Shown here: positions 35,814 through 44,412 of the stretch, piece after piece
Numbering within the stretch: position 1 is the stretch's first letter
Layout: the number at the start of each line of letters is the position of its first letter
Source: JAAELZ01 sp965237995
Lineage (GTDB): Bacteria > Pseudomonadota > Gammaproteobacteria > Arenicellales > Poriferihabitantaceae
Direction of reading: 5' to 3'
Length of the DNA: 64,000 nt
Assembly: GCA_965237995.1 (NCBI GenBank)
Contig: CBDEGO010000006.1
Coordinates: 496,001 to 560,000, forward strand
The notes under the pieces: model-generated
Databases searched by the model: none
What the model was told of the DNA's origin: nothing
What the model saw: the letters and a program-made list of their open reading frames with translations, nothing else
Translations under genes and position numbers: made by a program

Positions 35814-35842
35814 CAATAACCTAGTAAAATACTTGGTTATTG
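35814..35842. promoter_or_regulatory. IscR type-1-like operator in front of iscR-suf
   Basis: A 29-bp near-perfect palindrome: arms caataacctagta and tacttggttattg agree at 12 of 13 positions around a central AAA. The inner 25 bases (35816-35840) fit the length of the E. coli type-1 IscR consensus and match it at about 19 of 25 positions by hand alignment, including the outer ATA/TAT. It lies 18 bases before the iscR start, consistent with autorepression by [2Fe-2S]-IscR. Confidence 0.65.
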
Positions 35843-35860
35843 TCTATTGAACCCTAATCG

Positions 35861-36328
35861 ATGCGCTTAACAACGAAAGGCCGCTATGCGGTAACAGCGA
35901 TGCTGGACTTAGCGATTAATGAACAGCAAGGCGCAGTCACACTGCGTGATATCGCGCAGAATCAAAAGATTTCGCTATCTTATCTCGAGCAATTATTCGC
36001 CAAGCTTCGCGCAAGGCAATTGGTCGAAGGAGTGCGAGGCCCAGGTGGTGGTTATCGTCTGGCTAAGTGTGCAGATACTATTTCTATCGCACAAATTATT
36101 GCTGCTGTTGATGAACCTATGGAGTTCATGGATTGCGGGGGTAATGAAAACTGCCGAGACGGTGAGAAGTGTTTATCTCATCATTTGTGGGAGTCACTCA
36201 CTGACCAATTAGATAGTTTTCTTTCTAGCATGTATCTAGGCGCAATGATGCGTGAATCAGTGCTCCAAGTAGAGCAAGCCAAACTTACCAACTCAGTTGA
36301 ACAACGCGTTGCGTTACCAACTATTTAA
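35861..36328 (+). CDS. iscR: Rrf2-family iron-sulfur regulator IscR
   Basis: A 155-residue Rrf2-type winged-helix regulator. It begins MRLTTKGRYAVTAMLDLA, has the DNA-recognition region ISLSYLEQLFAKLR and the wing VRGPGGGYRLA. The cluster ligands Cys92, Cys98, Cys104 and His107 fall at exactly the E. coli IscR positions, so it should sense [2Fe-2S] supply. It heads a SUF operon rather than an ISC operon here, and a palindrome resembling its own type-1 operator overlaps the promoter region. The spacing to sufB is 16 bp. Confidence 0.94.
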   Translation: MRLTTKGRYAVTAMLDLAINEQQGAVTLRDIAQNQKISLSYLEQLFAKLRARQLVEGVRGPGGGYRLAKCADTISIAQIIAAVDEPMEFMDCGGNENCRDGEKCLSHHLWESLTDQLDSFLSSMYLGAMMRESVLQVEQAKLTNSVEQRVALPTI

Positions 36329-36344
36329 TTAACAACAGATTGTT

Positions 36345-37799
36345 ATGGGCTCAAATCAAGAATTAGAAGGTCTCATTGGCCGAGAATATAAAGAAGGTTT
36401 CGTTACCGATATTGAGGCAGATACCTTGCCTCCTGGTTTGGACGAGGGCGTCATTACTTTTATCTCTAAAAAGAAAGATGAGCCGCAATGGTTGTTAGAT
36501 TGGCGGCTAGAGGCGTTTGAAAAATGGAAGCAAATGGATGAGCCTGATTGGGCAAAGTTAAATATTGATCCGATCGATTATCAGGCTATTTCATATTATT
36601 CTGCGCCAAAAGACCCAGCTGATGGCCCTAAAAGCCTAGATGAAGTTGACCCACGGTTGCTGGAAACCTACGAAAAGTTAGGCATACCCATTGCAGAGCA
36701 AGAGATGTTAGCAGGGGTTACCAATATCGCGGTTGATGCGGTGTTTGATAGCGTTTCGGTGGCTACAACCTTTAAGAAAACTCTATCTGAAGCAGGGGTG
36801 ATATTTTGCCCGCTGTCTGAGGCGCTAGAAAACCATCCTGAATTAGTTAAGCAGTATTTAGGTACAGTGGTACCTGTTTCGGATAACTATTTTGCAGCGC
36901 TTAACTGCGCGGTATTTAGCGAAGGCTCATTTGTTTATATTCCTAAAGGGGTGCGATGCCCGATGGAGTTATCGACTTACTTTCGCATCAATGCGATGAA
37001 CACAGGCCAATTTGAACGTACTCTGATCATTGCGGATGAAGGTGCCTATGTGAGTTATTTAGAAGGCTGCACCGCACCGCAGCGCGATGAAAATCAATTA
37101 CATGCAGCGGTAGTCGAGCTTGTGTGTTTAAAGGATGCTGAGATTAAATACTCAACAGTGCAAAACTGGTACCCGGGGGATGAAAACGGCGTTGGCGGCA
37201 TTTACAATTTTGTTACCAAACGCGGTATTTGTGCGGACGACAACGCAAAAATATCGTGGACTCAAGTCGAGACTGGGTCAGCCATCACTTGGAAATACCC
37301 CAGTTGCGTGCTGCAGGGTGATAACTCAATCGGTGAGTTTTATTCAGTGGCGTTGACAAATAACTGTCAGCAAGCTGATACAGGTACCAAGATGATTCAC
37401 CTTGGCAAAGGCTCTAAGAGTACGATTATTTCTAAAGGCATTTCTGCAGGGCGCGGACAAAATTCTTACCGGGGCTTGGTGCACATGGCAAAAGGCGCTG
37501 AAAATGCACGCAATTATTCGCAGTGTGATTCATTATTAATGGGTGATCGCTGTGGCGCGCATACCTTTCCATATATGGAAATCAAAAACCCTAGCGCTAA
37601 AGTTGAGCACGAAGCGACGACATCAAAAATCGGCGAAGACCAGCTATTCTATTGCCGACAGCGCGGCCTTTCGGAAGAAGATGCCGTGTCGATGATTGTG
37701 AACGGCTTTTGCAAAGAAGTATTTAAAGAATTACCGATGGAGTTTGCCGTTGAGGCGCAAAAGCTATTGGGTATCAGTTTAGAAGGGGCAGTAGGGTAG
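36345..37799 (+). CDS. sufB: Fe-S cluster assembly scaffold protein SufB
   Basis: A 484-residue member of the SufBCD scaffold that assembles iron-sulfur clusters in the cytoplasm. Diagnostic segments include FCPLSEALENHPELVKQYLG, GSFVYIPKGVRCPMELSTYF, the long beta-helix core, the C-terminal AKVEHEATTSKIGEDQLFYC and RGLSEEDAVSMIVNGF. Length is normal for SufB. It is the first structural gene after iscR and is followed by sufC after about 55 bp. Confidence 0.96.
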   Translation: MGSNQELEGLIGREYKEGFVTDIEADTLPPGLDEGVITFISKKKDEPQWLLDWRLEAFEKWKQMDEPDWAKLNIDPIDYQAISYYSAPKDPADGPKSLDEVDPRLLETYEKLGIPIAEQEMLAGVTNIAVDAVFDSVSVATTFKKTLSEAGVIFCPLSEALENHPELVKQYLGTVVPVSDNYFAALNCAVFSEGSFVYIPKGVRCPMELSTYFRINAMNTGQFERTLIIADEGAYVSYLEGCTAPQRDENQLHAAVVELVCLKDAEIKYSTVQNWYPGDENGVGGIYNFVTKRGICADDNAKISWTQVETGSAITWKYPSCVLQGDNSIGEFYSVALTNNCQQADTGTKMIHLGKGSKSTIISKGISAGRGQNSYRGLVHMAKGAENARNYSQCDSLLMGDRCGAHTFPYMEIKNPSAKVEHEATTSKIGEDQLFYCRQRGLSEEDAVSMIVNGFCKEVFKELPMEFAVEAQKLLGISLEGAVG

Positions 37800-37854
37800 C
37801 GGTAAAGTATCGTTCCCACTCGCACCGACACACAAACAATATTTGGTTAGTAGT

Positions 37855-38601
37855 ATGTTAACAATTAAAGATTTACACGCACAAGTTGAAGGTAAGGCCA
37901 TATTAAAAGGGGTTAACTTATCTATTGGCAAGGGCGAAATTCACGCGATTATGGGTCCTAATGGTTCTGGAAAAAGTACTTTAGCTGCGGTGTTAACAGG
38001 CCGTGACGGGTATGCAGTCACCGGTGGTACGGTTGAGTTTATGGGCGAAGATTTACTCGAAATGGAGCCGGATGAGCGTGCGCAAGCGGGTATGTTTTTA
38101 GGGTTTCAATACCCGGTGGAAATTCCTGGTGTGTCAAATGTGTATTTTTTAAAAGCGGCGGTGAATGCAGTACGTAAAGCGCAAGGCCGAGAAGAATTAG
38201 ACGCGATGACTTTCTTGAAGTTGATTCGCGAGAAGGCCGCTTTGATGGAAATGCACGATGAGTTCATGCAACGTTCTGTCAATGAAGGGTTTTCTGGCGG
38301 CGAGAAAAAACGCAACGAAATACTACAAATGATCATGCTCGAACCTAAACTCGCCATTCTTGACGAAATAGATTCAGGGCTGGATATCGATGCATTAAAA
38401 GTGGTTGCCAAGGGAGTCAATGCCCAGAAAGATGCGGATCGAGCCGTCTTGTTAGTCACCCATTATCAGCGCTTGTTAGATTATATCGTGCCTGACTTTA
38501 TTCATGTCATGTCAGCTGGCCAAATCATTAAATCAGGTGACAAATCATTGGCGCTGGAACTTGAAGAAAAAGGCTATAGTTGGATTGAAGAAGCCGCTTA
38601 A
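37855..38601 (+). CDS. sufC: SufC ATPase of the SufBCD complex
   Basis: A 248-residue ABC-type ATPase. Walker A is MGPNGSGKSTLAAVL, the signature motif is the SufC-typical FSGGEKKRNEILQM, and Walker B is LAILDEIDSGLD. It drives conformational change in SufBD during cluster assembly and is not a transporter. ATG at 37855 is chosen; a TTG 12 bases earlier is less likely. It lies between sufB and sufD as in most suf operons. Confidence 0.96.
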   Translation: MLTIKDLHAQVEGKAILKGVNLSIGKGEIHAIMGPNGSGKSTLAAVLTGRDGYAVTGGTVEFMGEDLLEMEPDERAQAGMFLGFQYPVEIPGVSNVYFLKAAVNAVRKAQGREELDAMTFLKLIREKAALMEMHDEFMQRSVNEGFSGGEKKRNEILQMIMLEPKLAILDEIDSGLDIDALKVVAKGVNAQKDADRAVLLVTHYQRLLDYIVPDFIHVMSAGQIIKSGDKSLALELEEKGYSWIEEAA

Positions 38602-38617
38602 TCTGCTTTGATTGCAT

Positions 38618-39913
38618 ATGACGATGACAAAACTTGAACAATTTGCACAGGCCTTACCGCAACAATTTATCGGTAGCGACTTAGCTTGGTTAGAAACTGC
38701 ACGAAGTGCGGGGGTTGAGCGTTTCAATCAATTAGGCATTCCAACTACAAAGGACGAAAATTGGAAATACACTAATTTACGCGCCTTATCTAGCAAGCCT
38801 TTCAGTTTTGCTGGTGAAACCAAGCTAGATAAAGTAGAACTGGAAACCTTAGGAAATGATGCGCATCAATTGGTATTTGTGAATGGCCAATATCAGGCAG
38901 CGCATTCTAAAATAGACGAATTGCCGCAAGGGGCCGTGGTGTGCTCGATGCAAGACGCATTACAGAACCATGCCGATAAAGTGCAAACACAGTTTGCTGA
39001 GATGCAGCCTGAAGATTCTAATGCTTTTGCGAGCTTAAATAATGGCCTATTTACAGATGGTGCTTTTTTGCATTTGCCAGAAGGGGTTGTTTTGGATAAG
39101 CCAGTTGAGTTGGTGTTTTTTGCAAGTGGTGAGCAAACGCTAAATATGCCGCGCAACTTGATTGTGCTTGAAGCCAATGCCAAGGCAACCATTATTGAGC
39201 GGCAGCTTTCGCAAGAAGAAAGTACGGCGTTATCTAACTCCGCGACAGAAATTCGATTGCTAGACAACGCGGCTTGTGACTTTTACTTACTGCAAACAGC
39301 GCAAGCTAAAGCCCGTCAAATTGGCGGGATGTGGGTACGTCAATCAGCCAACAGTCGTTTTTCTGTACGGACTATCACCTTAGGCGGGCAGTTGGTTCGT
39401 AATGAACTTAAAGTGACTTTGTCAGGCGAAGGTGCGCACACAGACTGTATCGGTTTATTTATCGGTAAAGGTCGGCAACATATTGATAATCACACCACCA
39501 TTCGACATAGCGCGCCCAATTGCACCAGCCGAGAAGTATACAAAGGCATCTTAGATGACCGCGCCAGAGGGGTATTTCATGGCCGCGTTATGGTAGACCA
39601 AGATGCGCAGCAAACCTTTGCAGAGCAAGAAAATGCTAACTTATTGCTCTCGCGTGATGCTGAAATTGATACCAAGCCGCAGCTAGAAATTTATGCTGAC
39701 GATGTAAAGTGCTCGCACGGCGCAACGGTCGGTGAACTTGACGCCAAGCAAATCTTTTATTTGCAGTCTCGTGGCTTAGATAAACAGTCGGCGCGCACCT
39801 TATTAACCTATGCGTTTGCGGCAGAAGTTTTAGATGAAATTGAGTTAGATGCACTAAAAACTCAGTTAGGTAAAGTCATTGCCAAGAACATGCATATAGA
39901 GGATATCGATTAG
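38618..39913 (+). CDS. sufD: Fe-S cluster assembly protein SufD
   Basis: A 431-residue SufD, the partner of SufB in the scaffold. It has NWKYTNLRALS near residue 46, the beta-helix core, and the C-terminal CSHGATVGELDAKQIFYLQS, RGLDKQSARTLLTYAFAAEV, which carry the conserved His of the SufB-SufD interface. ATG at 38618 is preferred over an upstream TTG; an ATG two codons later is also possible. The next gene begins two bases after its stop. The cysteine desulfurase gene sufS that usually follows is missing. Confidence 0.95.
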   Translation: MTMTKLEQFAQALPQQFIGSDLAWLETARSAGVERFNQLGIPTTKDENWKYTNLRALSSKPFSFAGETKLDKVELETLGNDAHQLVFVNGQYQAAHSKIDELPQGAVVCSMQDALQNHADKVQTQFAEMQPEDSNAFASLNNGLFTDGAFLHLPEGVVLDKPVELVFFASGEQTLNMPRNLIVLEANAKATIIERQLSQEESTALSNSATEIRLLDNAACDFYLLQTAQAKARQIGGMWVRQSANSRFSVRTITLGGQLVRNELKVTLSGEGAHTDCIGLFIGKGRQHIDNHTTIRHSAPNCTSREVYKGILDDRARGVFHGRVMVDQDAQQTFAEQENANLLLSRDAEIDTKPQLEIYADDVKCSHGATVGELDAKQIFYLQSRGLDKQSARTLLTYAFAAEVLDEIELDALKTQLGKVIAKNMHIEDID

Positions 39914-39915
39914 CC

Positions 39916-40353
39916 ATGAAACGTGTGAATGTAGAAGTACCTAGTCCTGCTACGCCGTCACCAACTAATGATGCGGTGTTTGAACAGCTTGAACAAAATG
40001 CAGAATATGCGCAGCAACAGATTGCGCGTGCAGATCAGCAAGCCGACAATGGAATTTCTTTAGAAGAGGCGGTCATTGCAGCGCTTAAAGAAATTTATGA
40101 CCCTGAAATTCCGATCAATATTTATGACTTGGGTTTAATTTACCGCGTAGATATCGATGGCAGTGCCGTAGAAATAGACATGACCTTAACCACGCCGGGC
40201 TGTCCTGTTGCGCAATCCTTTCCCGGTATGGTTGAAAATACCGTTTCCAAAGTGCCTGGTATCGATATTGCGCGGGTCGAGTTAGTATGGGATCCACCAT
40301 GGACGCAAGATAATTTGACGGATGAGGCACGCCTACAATTGGGCTTAATGTAA
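39916..40353 (+). CDS. sufT: SufT-like DUF59/MIP18-family iron-sulfur maturation protein
   Basis: A 145-residue protein with a non-conserved Gln-rich N-terminus (1-45) and a DUF59 domain (about 48-145). The domain shows ALKEIYDPEIPINIYDLGLI and MTLTTPGCPVAQSFP, which includes the reactive Cys of the family. SufT proteins help deliver iron-sulfur clusters to client enzymes. The gene follows sufD with two bases between and so belongs to the operon. Confidence 0.9.
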   Translation: MKRVNVEVPSPATPSPTNDAVFEQLEQNAEYAQQQIARADQQADNGISLEEAVIAALKEIYDPEIPINIYDLGLIYRVDIDGSAVEIDMTLTTPGCPVAQSFPGMVENTVSKVPGIDIARVELVWDPPWTQDNLTDEARLQLGLM

Positions 40354-40377
40354 AAGCTATTTGCAAGAGATCTAGGT

Positions 40378-40698
40378 ATGTCAGATTGGGTTGAAGTTGG
40401 GCCAGAAGGGTCTATCGCTGAAGGCGCGAATACGGTGGTTGATGTCGATAATGTAATGGTCGCGGTGTTCCTTCAAAACGGGCAGTACATTGCTGTTGAG
40501 GATGCCTGTCCGCATGATGGCAGTGAAATCGCTTCAGGCTGCTTAAAGAATGGCATCTTAGAGTGTCCTCACCACGGCGCAACGTTCACCTTGGCAACGG
40601 GTGAGGTATTAACACCGCCAGCTTATGAGCCTCTAGAGATGTTGCAAGTTAGAGTGGCAGACGGTGTCATACAAGTAAGAGATGATCGCTGGGATTAG
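40378..40698 (+). CDS. Rieske-type ferredoxin in the suf operon
   Basis: A 106-residue soluble [2Fe-2S] protein of the NirD/BphF-like Rieske family. The cluster ligands are in CPHDGSEI and CPHHGATF, about 18 residues apart, and the rest is the small beta-sandwich ending in QVRVADGVIQVRDD. It lies 24 bp after sufT and is probably cotranscribed. Such small Rieske ferredoxins occur at the end of suf operons in several gammaproteobacteria; whether it donates electrons in assembly or to an oxygenase is not known. Confidence 0.85.
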   Translation: MSDWVEVGPEGSIAEGANTVVDVDNVMVAVFLQNGQYIAVEDACPHDGSEIASGCLKNGILECPHHGATFTLATGEVLTPPAYEPLEMLQVRVADGVIQVRDDRWD

Positions 40699-40763
40699 GC
40701 CTAAATCTAAACAAGCGTGTGGTACGCAATCCCATATATAGGCCCAAGCAGTCGGTTCGTTAA

Positions 40764-41534
40764 ATGCCTAACAAACAAGTTGAAATTCCTCGGCGCTTTT
40801 TAGGAATTGCTAAATTATACGGTTTTCAAGGCTTAGCCAAGTTTCAGCGCAGTCATATTATTGTAATTGGTATTGGTGGCGTTGGCTCGTGGGTTGCTGA
40901 GGCACTTGTAAGAAGTGGCGTTGGCAAGCTAACGCTGATTGATATGGACCATATATCTGAATCAAATATCAATCGGCAGTTGCACGCGCTTAACAGCAAC
41001 CTCGGAATGGCTAAGGTGGCCGCACTTGCTAATCGGCTTAGTGATATCAATCCAGAGTGTGAAGTGCATTGTATTGATGACTTTGTTGCATCAGAACAAC
41101 CCGAGAAATATCTAGGTGCGCCTTGCGACTTTGTGATTGATTGTATCGATTACGCAATCACTAAAGCGGCGATCATTGCTTATTGTAAACGTGAGAAAAC
41201 TAAAATAATTACTGTCGGTGGTGCTGGCGGCAAAACCAACCCTACTAAAATTACTCAAGGGGACTTATCGAATACTACTAAAGACAGCCTGCTTTCCAGA
41301 ACCCGAAAAATATTGCGCCAGCAATATAGCTTTAGCCGTAATGTAAAACGTAGCTTTTGCGTCCCGGCCGTTTATTCCACTCAGCAACCAGTGGCGCCAC
41401 ATACCGGTGAGGCACGAATCGACACACAAGCAGGCTTAAACTGTGCTGGGTTTGGTTCCGCTGCCCACTTAACAGCTAGTCTGGGCTTTGTGGCGGTTGA
41501 TTACGTGTTGCAAAAACTAGCGGATGATAGATAA
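40764..41534 (+). CDS. tcdA: tRNA threonylcarbamoyladenosine dehydratase TcdA (CsdL)
   Basis: A 256-residue E1-like enzyme that cyclises t6A to ct6A at position 37 of ANN-decoding tRNAs. It has the ATP-binding GIGGVGSWVAEALVRSGVG, DMDHISESNINRQLHAL, and the Cys-containing VDFVIDCIDYAITKA-like stretch; the C-terminal half has RSFCVPAVYST-type residues. In E. coli tcdA is tied to CsdA/CsdE sulfur relay; here it follows the suf genes by 65 bp, a neighbourhood worth noting since sufS and sufE are not adjacent. Confidence 0.93.
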   Translation: MPNKQVEIPRRFLGIAKLYGFQGLAKFQRSHIIVIGIGGVGSWVAEALVRSGVGKLTLIDMDHISESNINRQLHALNSNLGMAKVAALANRLSDINPECEVHCIDDFVASEQPEKYLGAPCDFVIDCIDYAITKAAIIAYCKREKTKIITVGGAGGKTNPTKITQGDLSNTTKDSLLSRTRKILRQQYSFSRNVKRSFCVPAVYSTQQPVAPHTGEARIDTQAGLNCAGFGSAAHLTASLGFVAVDYVLQKLADDR

Positions 41535-41586
41535 ATTTTTAACCATCCTATCCGCTTGAGCGAAGCTATTTTCAGCCCATGGCTTT

Positions 41587-42495
41587 TCAGTCTTCGTTAG
41601 CAACGCCGCTCGGCACATGACCAGTGGGCACATGTTGTCTAGTTGACTCGCAGTGGCCACGTTGGTCGTCAAAAAAGATATCTGCTCTAAATGCTTTTAA
41701 GAAGTCACCTTTTTCCATTCCTCCAAGAAATGCCGCTTCGTCAATACGAATGCCCCATGCGCGCAGCGTACGTATGACGCGCTCATGCGCAGGGGCAGAC
41801 CGAGCCGTAAACAATGCGGTTCTGATAGGGGATTCATTGGCGTTAAATGCTGACTGAATTTGATTCAGACTGGATAGGAAGGATTTAAATGGCCCACCTG
41901 GTAAAGGGTTAGTCGCAGCTTTTTGTTCATTACGGGTGAATTCTTCAAGGCCCTTTTGCTGATATATTTTTTCTGCTTCATCAGAAAACAAAACGGCATC
42001 TCCGTCAAACGCAATGCGTAATTCACGGGTGTCGTCCCGGGTGTTTGGCTTTCTACTTGGCAATATCGTGGCGGCTGCGATATTAGCTTCTAAAGCGGCT
42101 TTTACGTCATTGGGGTCGGCAGACAAAAATAAATCTGCGCTAAATGATTTTGCGTAAGCCCAAGGGGATTCACCTCCGGTGAAGGCCGCCCGAGTGATGT
42201 TTAGTTTGTGGTGAGCAATTGAGTTAAATATTCTAAGGCCCGTGTCCGCGCTATTGCGCGAAATCAGCACGACTTCAACCTGCGTTTTTGTTTGTTCTAA
42301 ATGGTTGAGAGATAGCAGTTTTTCGGCCAAGGTAAAGGCAACTCCCTTTTCGAGAATTTCATTTTCGTGGTCGAGCTGGTGTTGGTAGTATGCATCAACG
42401 CCATGATCTAGGTAGATCTGATGACCTTGTTCTAAGTCAAATAATGCGCGTGAAGAGATGGCAATAACCAAGGCGCTTTCAAAATTGACAGACAT
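41587..42495 (-). CDS. cytosolic 5'-nucleotidase family protein
   Basis: A 302-residue protein of the Pfam 5-nucleotidase family (PF06189), related to eukaryotic cytosolic 5'-nucleotidase 1. Visible are the family opening LVIAISSRALFDLEQGHQIY, VVLISRNSADTGLRIFNSI, FTGGESPWAYAKSFSADLFL, LRIAFDGDAVLFSDEAE and GIRIDEAAFLGGMEKGDFL. It should hydrolyse nucleoside monophosphates in the cytoplasm. It stands alone, convergent with tcdA, with a 285-bp spacer on its other side. Confidence 0.9.
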   Translation of the reverse strand: MSVNFESALVIAISSRALFDLEQGHQIYLDHGVDAYYQHQLDHENEILEKGVAFTLAEKLLSLNHLEQTKTQVEVVLISRNSADTGLRIFNSIAHHKLNITRAAFTGGESPWAYAKSFSADLFLSADPNDVKAALEANIAAATILPSRKPNTRDDTRELRIAFDGDAVLFSDEAEKIYQQKGLEEFTRNEQKAATNPLPGGPFKSFLSSLNQIQSAFNANESPIRTALFTARSAPAHERVIRTLRAWGIRIDEAAFLGGMEKGDFLKAFRADIFFDDQRGHCESTRQHVPTGHVPSGVANED

Positions 42496-42780
42496 CTAAG
42501 GGTAGCCCTAATAGCGAGACGATAGAGTGTAACAGAAGTCTACAATAGAGCGTGTAGCCTCTTAAGGCAGACCTCTCTATTGATACTCAAGTATTTAACA
42601 GCGAAGTTTAGTGCGATCAATTGCCTGTCGGTGTAAAAAGTGTACTATTTTGATATAAACGGTAGTTAAGTGGCTCATATTATTATGTTTTTTAGTACAA
42701 TTGCAGCGATGCTCTGCTAGTGAAAATAAGCAAATTTCAATCAGCTACTTCTAAATATATTTACGGGTTATATTACTATT

Positions 42781-43515
42781 ATGTCGATAAGCCAAGAATT
42801 TGCATCTGATAGGCCTATCTATGCGCAGTTACGCGAGCGGATTGTAAGTCGCATCCATAATGGAGAATGGCAGCCAGGGTCGTTGATTCCTGGCGATATG
42901 CAACTCGCCAAGGAATACAATGTCAGCCAAGGTACCGTAAGAAAAGCCATTGATTCTCTCGTTGATGATCAATTAGTTACTCGCCGCCAAGGTAGAGGCA
43001 CGTTTCTAGCGAGCCATAGTCCGCAAAAAGAGCTATTCCATTTTTTTCATTTAGTCGATGATAGCGGTGCACGTGTATTGCCTACCAGTAAAGTACTGTC
43101 CGTCTCGGTCATCAAATCTAACGCTACAGTGGCTGAGGTGCTCGCGCTGGATAGCAAAGAGCCCGTCGCTTGTATTAAAAGAATTCGCTTGCTGGCTAAC
43201 CGGCCAACCATCATCGAGTCAGTATTTATCTCTGTTGAACGATTTCCACACTTTGCTGATAGAAAAAGCGAAGATATTCCTAATGCCTTGTACGAGATCT
43301 ATGAAAAGGAATTTGGCGTAATGATTCGTCGCGCACGGGAAACGCTAGACGTTGCGGTTTCAAACGCCAGCCAAGCAGCGCAGTTAGGCGTTGATGTTGG
43401 CACTCCTTTATTGCGTATCAAGCGAATCGCCTATAACTTGGAAGACGCGCCGGTTGAATACCGAGAAAGTTACTGTAATAGCAAACGCTATAGCTATCTA
43501 AGTAATTTGTTGTGA
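42781..43515 (+). CDS. GntR-family regulator with UTRA domain (HutC-like)
   Basis: A 244-residue regulator: an N-terminal winged helix (about 10-78, with DMQLAKEYNVSQGTVRKAI and RRQGRGTFLA) and a C-terminal UTRA effector-binding domain (about 95-240, ending in VEYRESYCNSKRYSYLSNLL). The HutC/PhnF subfamily responds to small metabolites such as urocanate, sugars or amino acids. No target adjoins it directly: a 119-bp gap separates it from a convergent lipoprotein gene. The HutF-type gene at 58.2 kb and the HD/oxygenase pair at 45-47 kb are conceivable distant targets, but this is speculation. Confidence 0.85.
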   Translation: MSISQEFASDRPIYAQLRERIVSRIHNGEWQPGSLIPGDMQLAKEYNVSQGTVRKAIDSLVDDQLVTRRQGRGTFLASHSPQKELFHFFHLVDDSGARVLPTSKVLSVSVIKSNATVAEVLALDSKEPVACIKRIRLLANRPTIIESVFISVERFPHFADRKSEDIPNALYEIYEKEFGVMIRRARETLDVAVSNASQAAQLGVDVGTPLLRIKRIAYNLEDAPVEYRESYCNSKRYSYLSNLL

Positions 43516-43633
43516 TGGCTTAGTGGTTAGGAATAGAACAGTCATGCATTCAATCTTCCATTGATTGAAAGTTCTCTTGAATTGGTTAGTTCCTCACGTA
43601 GTCATTTAGGTACTTTGTGCTTATAAGCGTAGA

Positions 43634-44287
43634 TTATTGCTGCGATTTCATAGATTCGATAAATTGCTTTGATTCAGCAATCGACAACTCCATTTGCTGA
43701 ATTAGCGCAGCAACTTTGTCCTCCACCGATAATACCTCGCTAGAAATACCACTAATGACACGGGCATTGAGGTTGTGTTTCAAGTAGAGCGTATTGTCTT
43801 GAAGTACCTGCAAAACGGGCTCGACCTTGGCGTAGGCATTTTGCATTTGTTGGTGGATCACCGCGTAACGAATTTTGGTTTTGACTAAGTTTGATGCACT
43901 TATTTGGCGAAGGTTTTGGTTAGAATATTGGGTAAGCTCCTGCTCCCATTCTGTAAATAGCGCGGTGGCGACTTCGTCAACGCTTGCAATTCGGTTTTCC
44001 AGTTTTTTGGCACTTCGCTCGCTATCGGCGACTGAGTTAGCTAGCTGTTTATAATTTCCCTCTAGCTCGCTGTCACTCGCATCGAGCAGTGTGGTCAATT
44101 CGGCGTAGGCTGATTTAAACTCTTGCTTGGTTTGTTCTTGCAGTGCGGATGTCTTTTCAATTCTATCAATCAAGATATCCCGTTTGTGCACCCCCACTTT
44201 TTCAAGTGCAGAATACTGTACATTTTGCACTGTACTGCAGGCTGTGAGAGTGAACAAAGTAAGCAGTAACAGAAAATAGTTTTTCAT
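43634..44287 (-). CDS. DUF2959 lipoprotein
   Basis: A 217-residue lipoprotein: signal peptide with lipobox LTAC (Cys at residue 17), then a mostly helical region with the DUF2959 segments YSALEKVGVHKRDILIDRIE, KQEFKSAYAELTTLLD and a predicted coiled coil. DUF2959 proteins have no known function. A paralogue is encoded divergently 125 bp away, but that one lacks the lipobox. ATG at 44287 is chosen over a TTG one codon upstream. Confidence 0.8.
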   Translation of the reverse strand: MKNYFLLLLTLFTLTACSTVQNVQYSALEKVGVHKRDILIDRIEKTSALQEQTKQEFKSAYAELTTLLDASDSELEGNYKQLANSVADSERSAKKLENRIASVDEVATALFTEWEQELTQYSNQNLRQISASNLVKTKIRYAVIHQQMQNAYAKVEPVLQVLQDNTLYLKHNLNARVISGISSEVLSVEDKVAALIQQMELSIAESKQFIESMKSQQ

Positions 44288-44412
44288 CAAGTAAAATAAA
44301 AGGTACTCAGGGTTTAGTCAGTTTAACAAAATTAAGTAATTGCAAAGGCAAAAAACATGTTAAATTTTTATTTGATATCAATTTACTCGCGAGTTTCCGC
44401 GTGGCTTTATAA

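Noticed and set aside
43549..43569. TTCAATC/GATTGAA hairpin between the GntR and DUF2959 genes as a terminator
   Set aside because: The 7-bp stem is AT-rich and has no T run on either strand.
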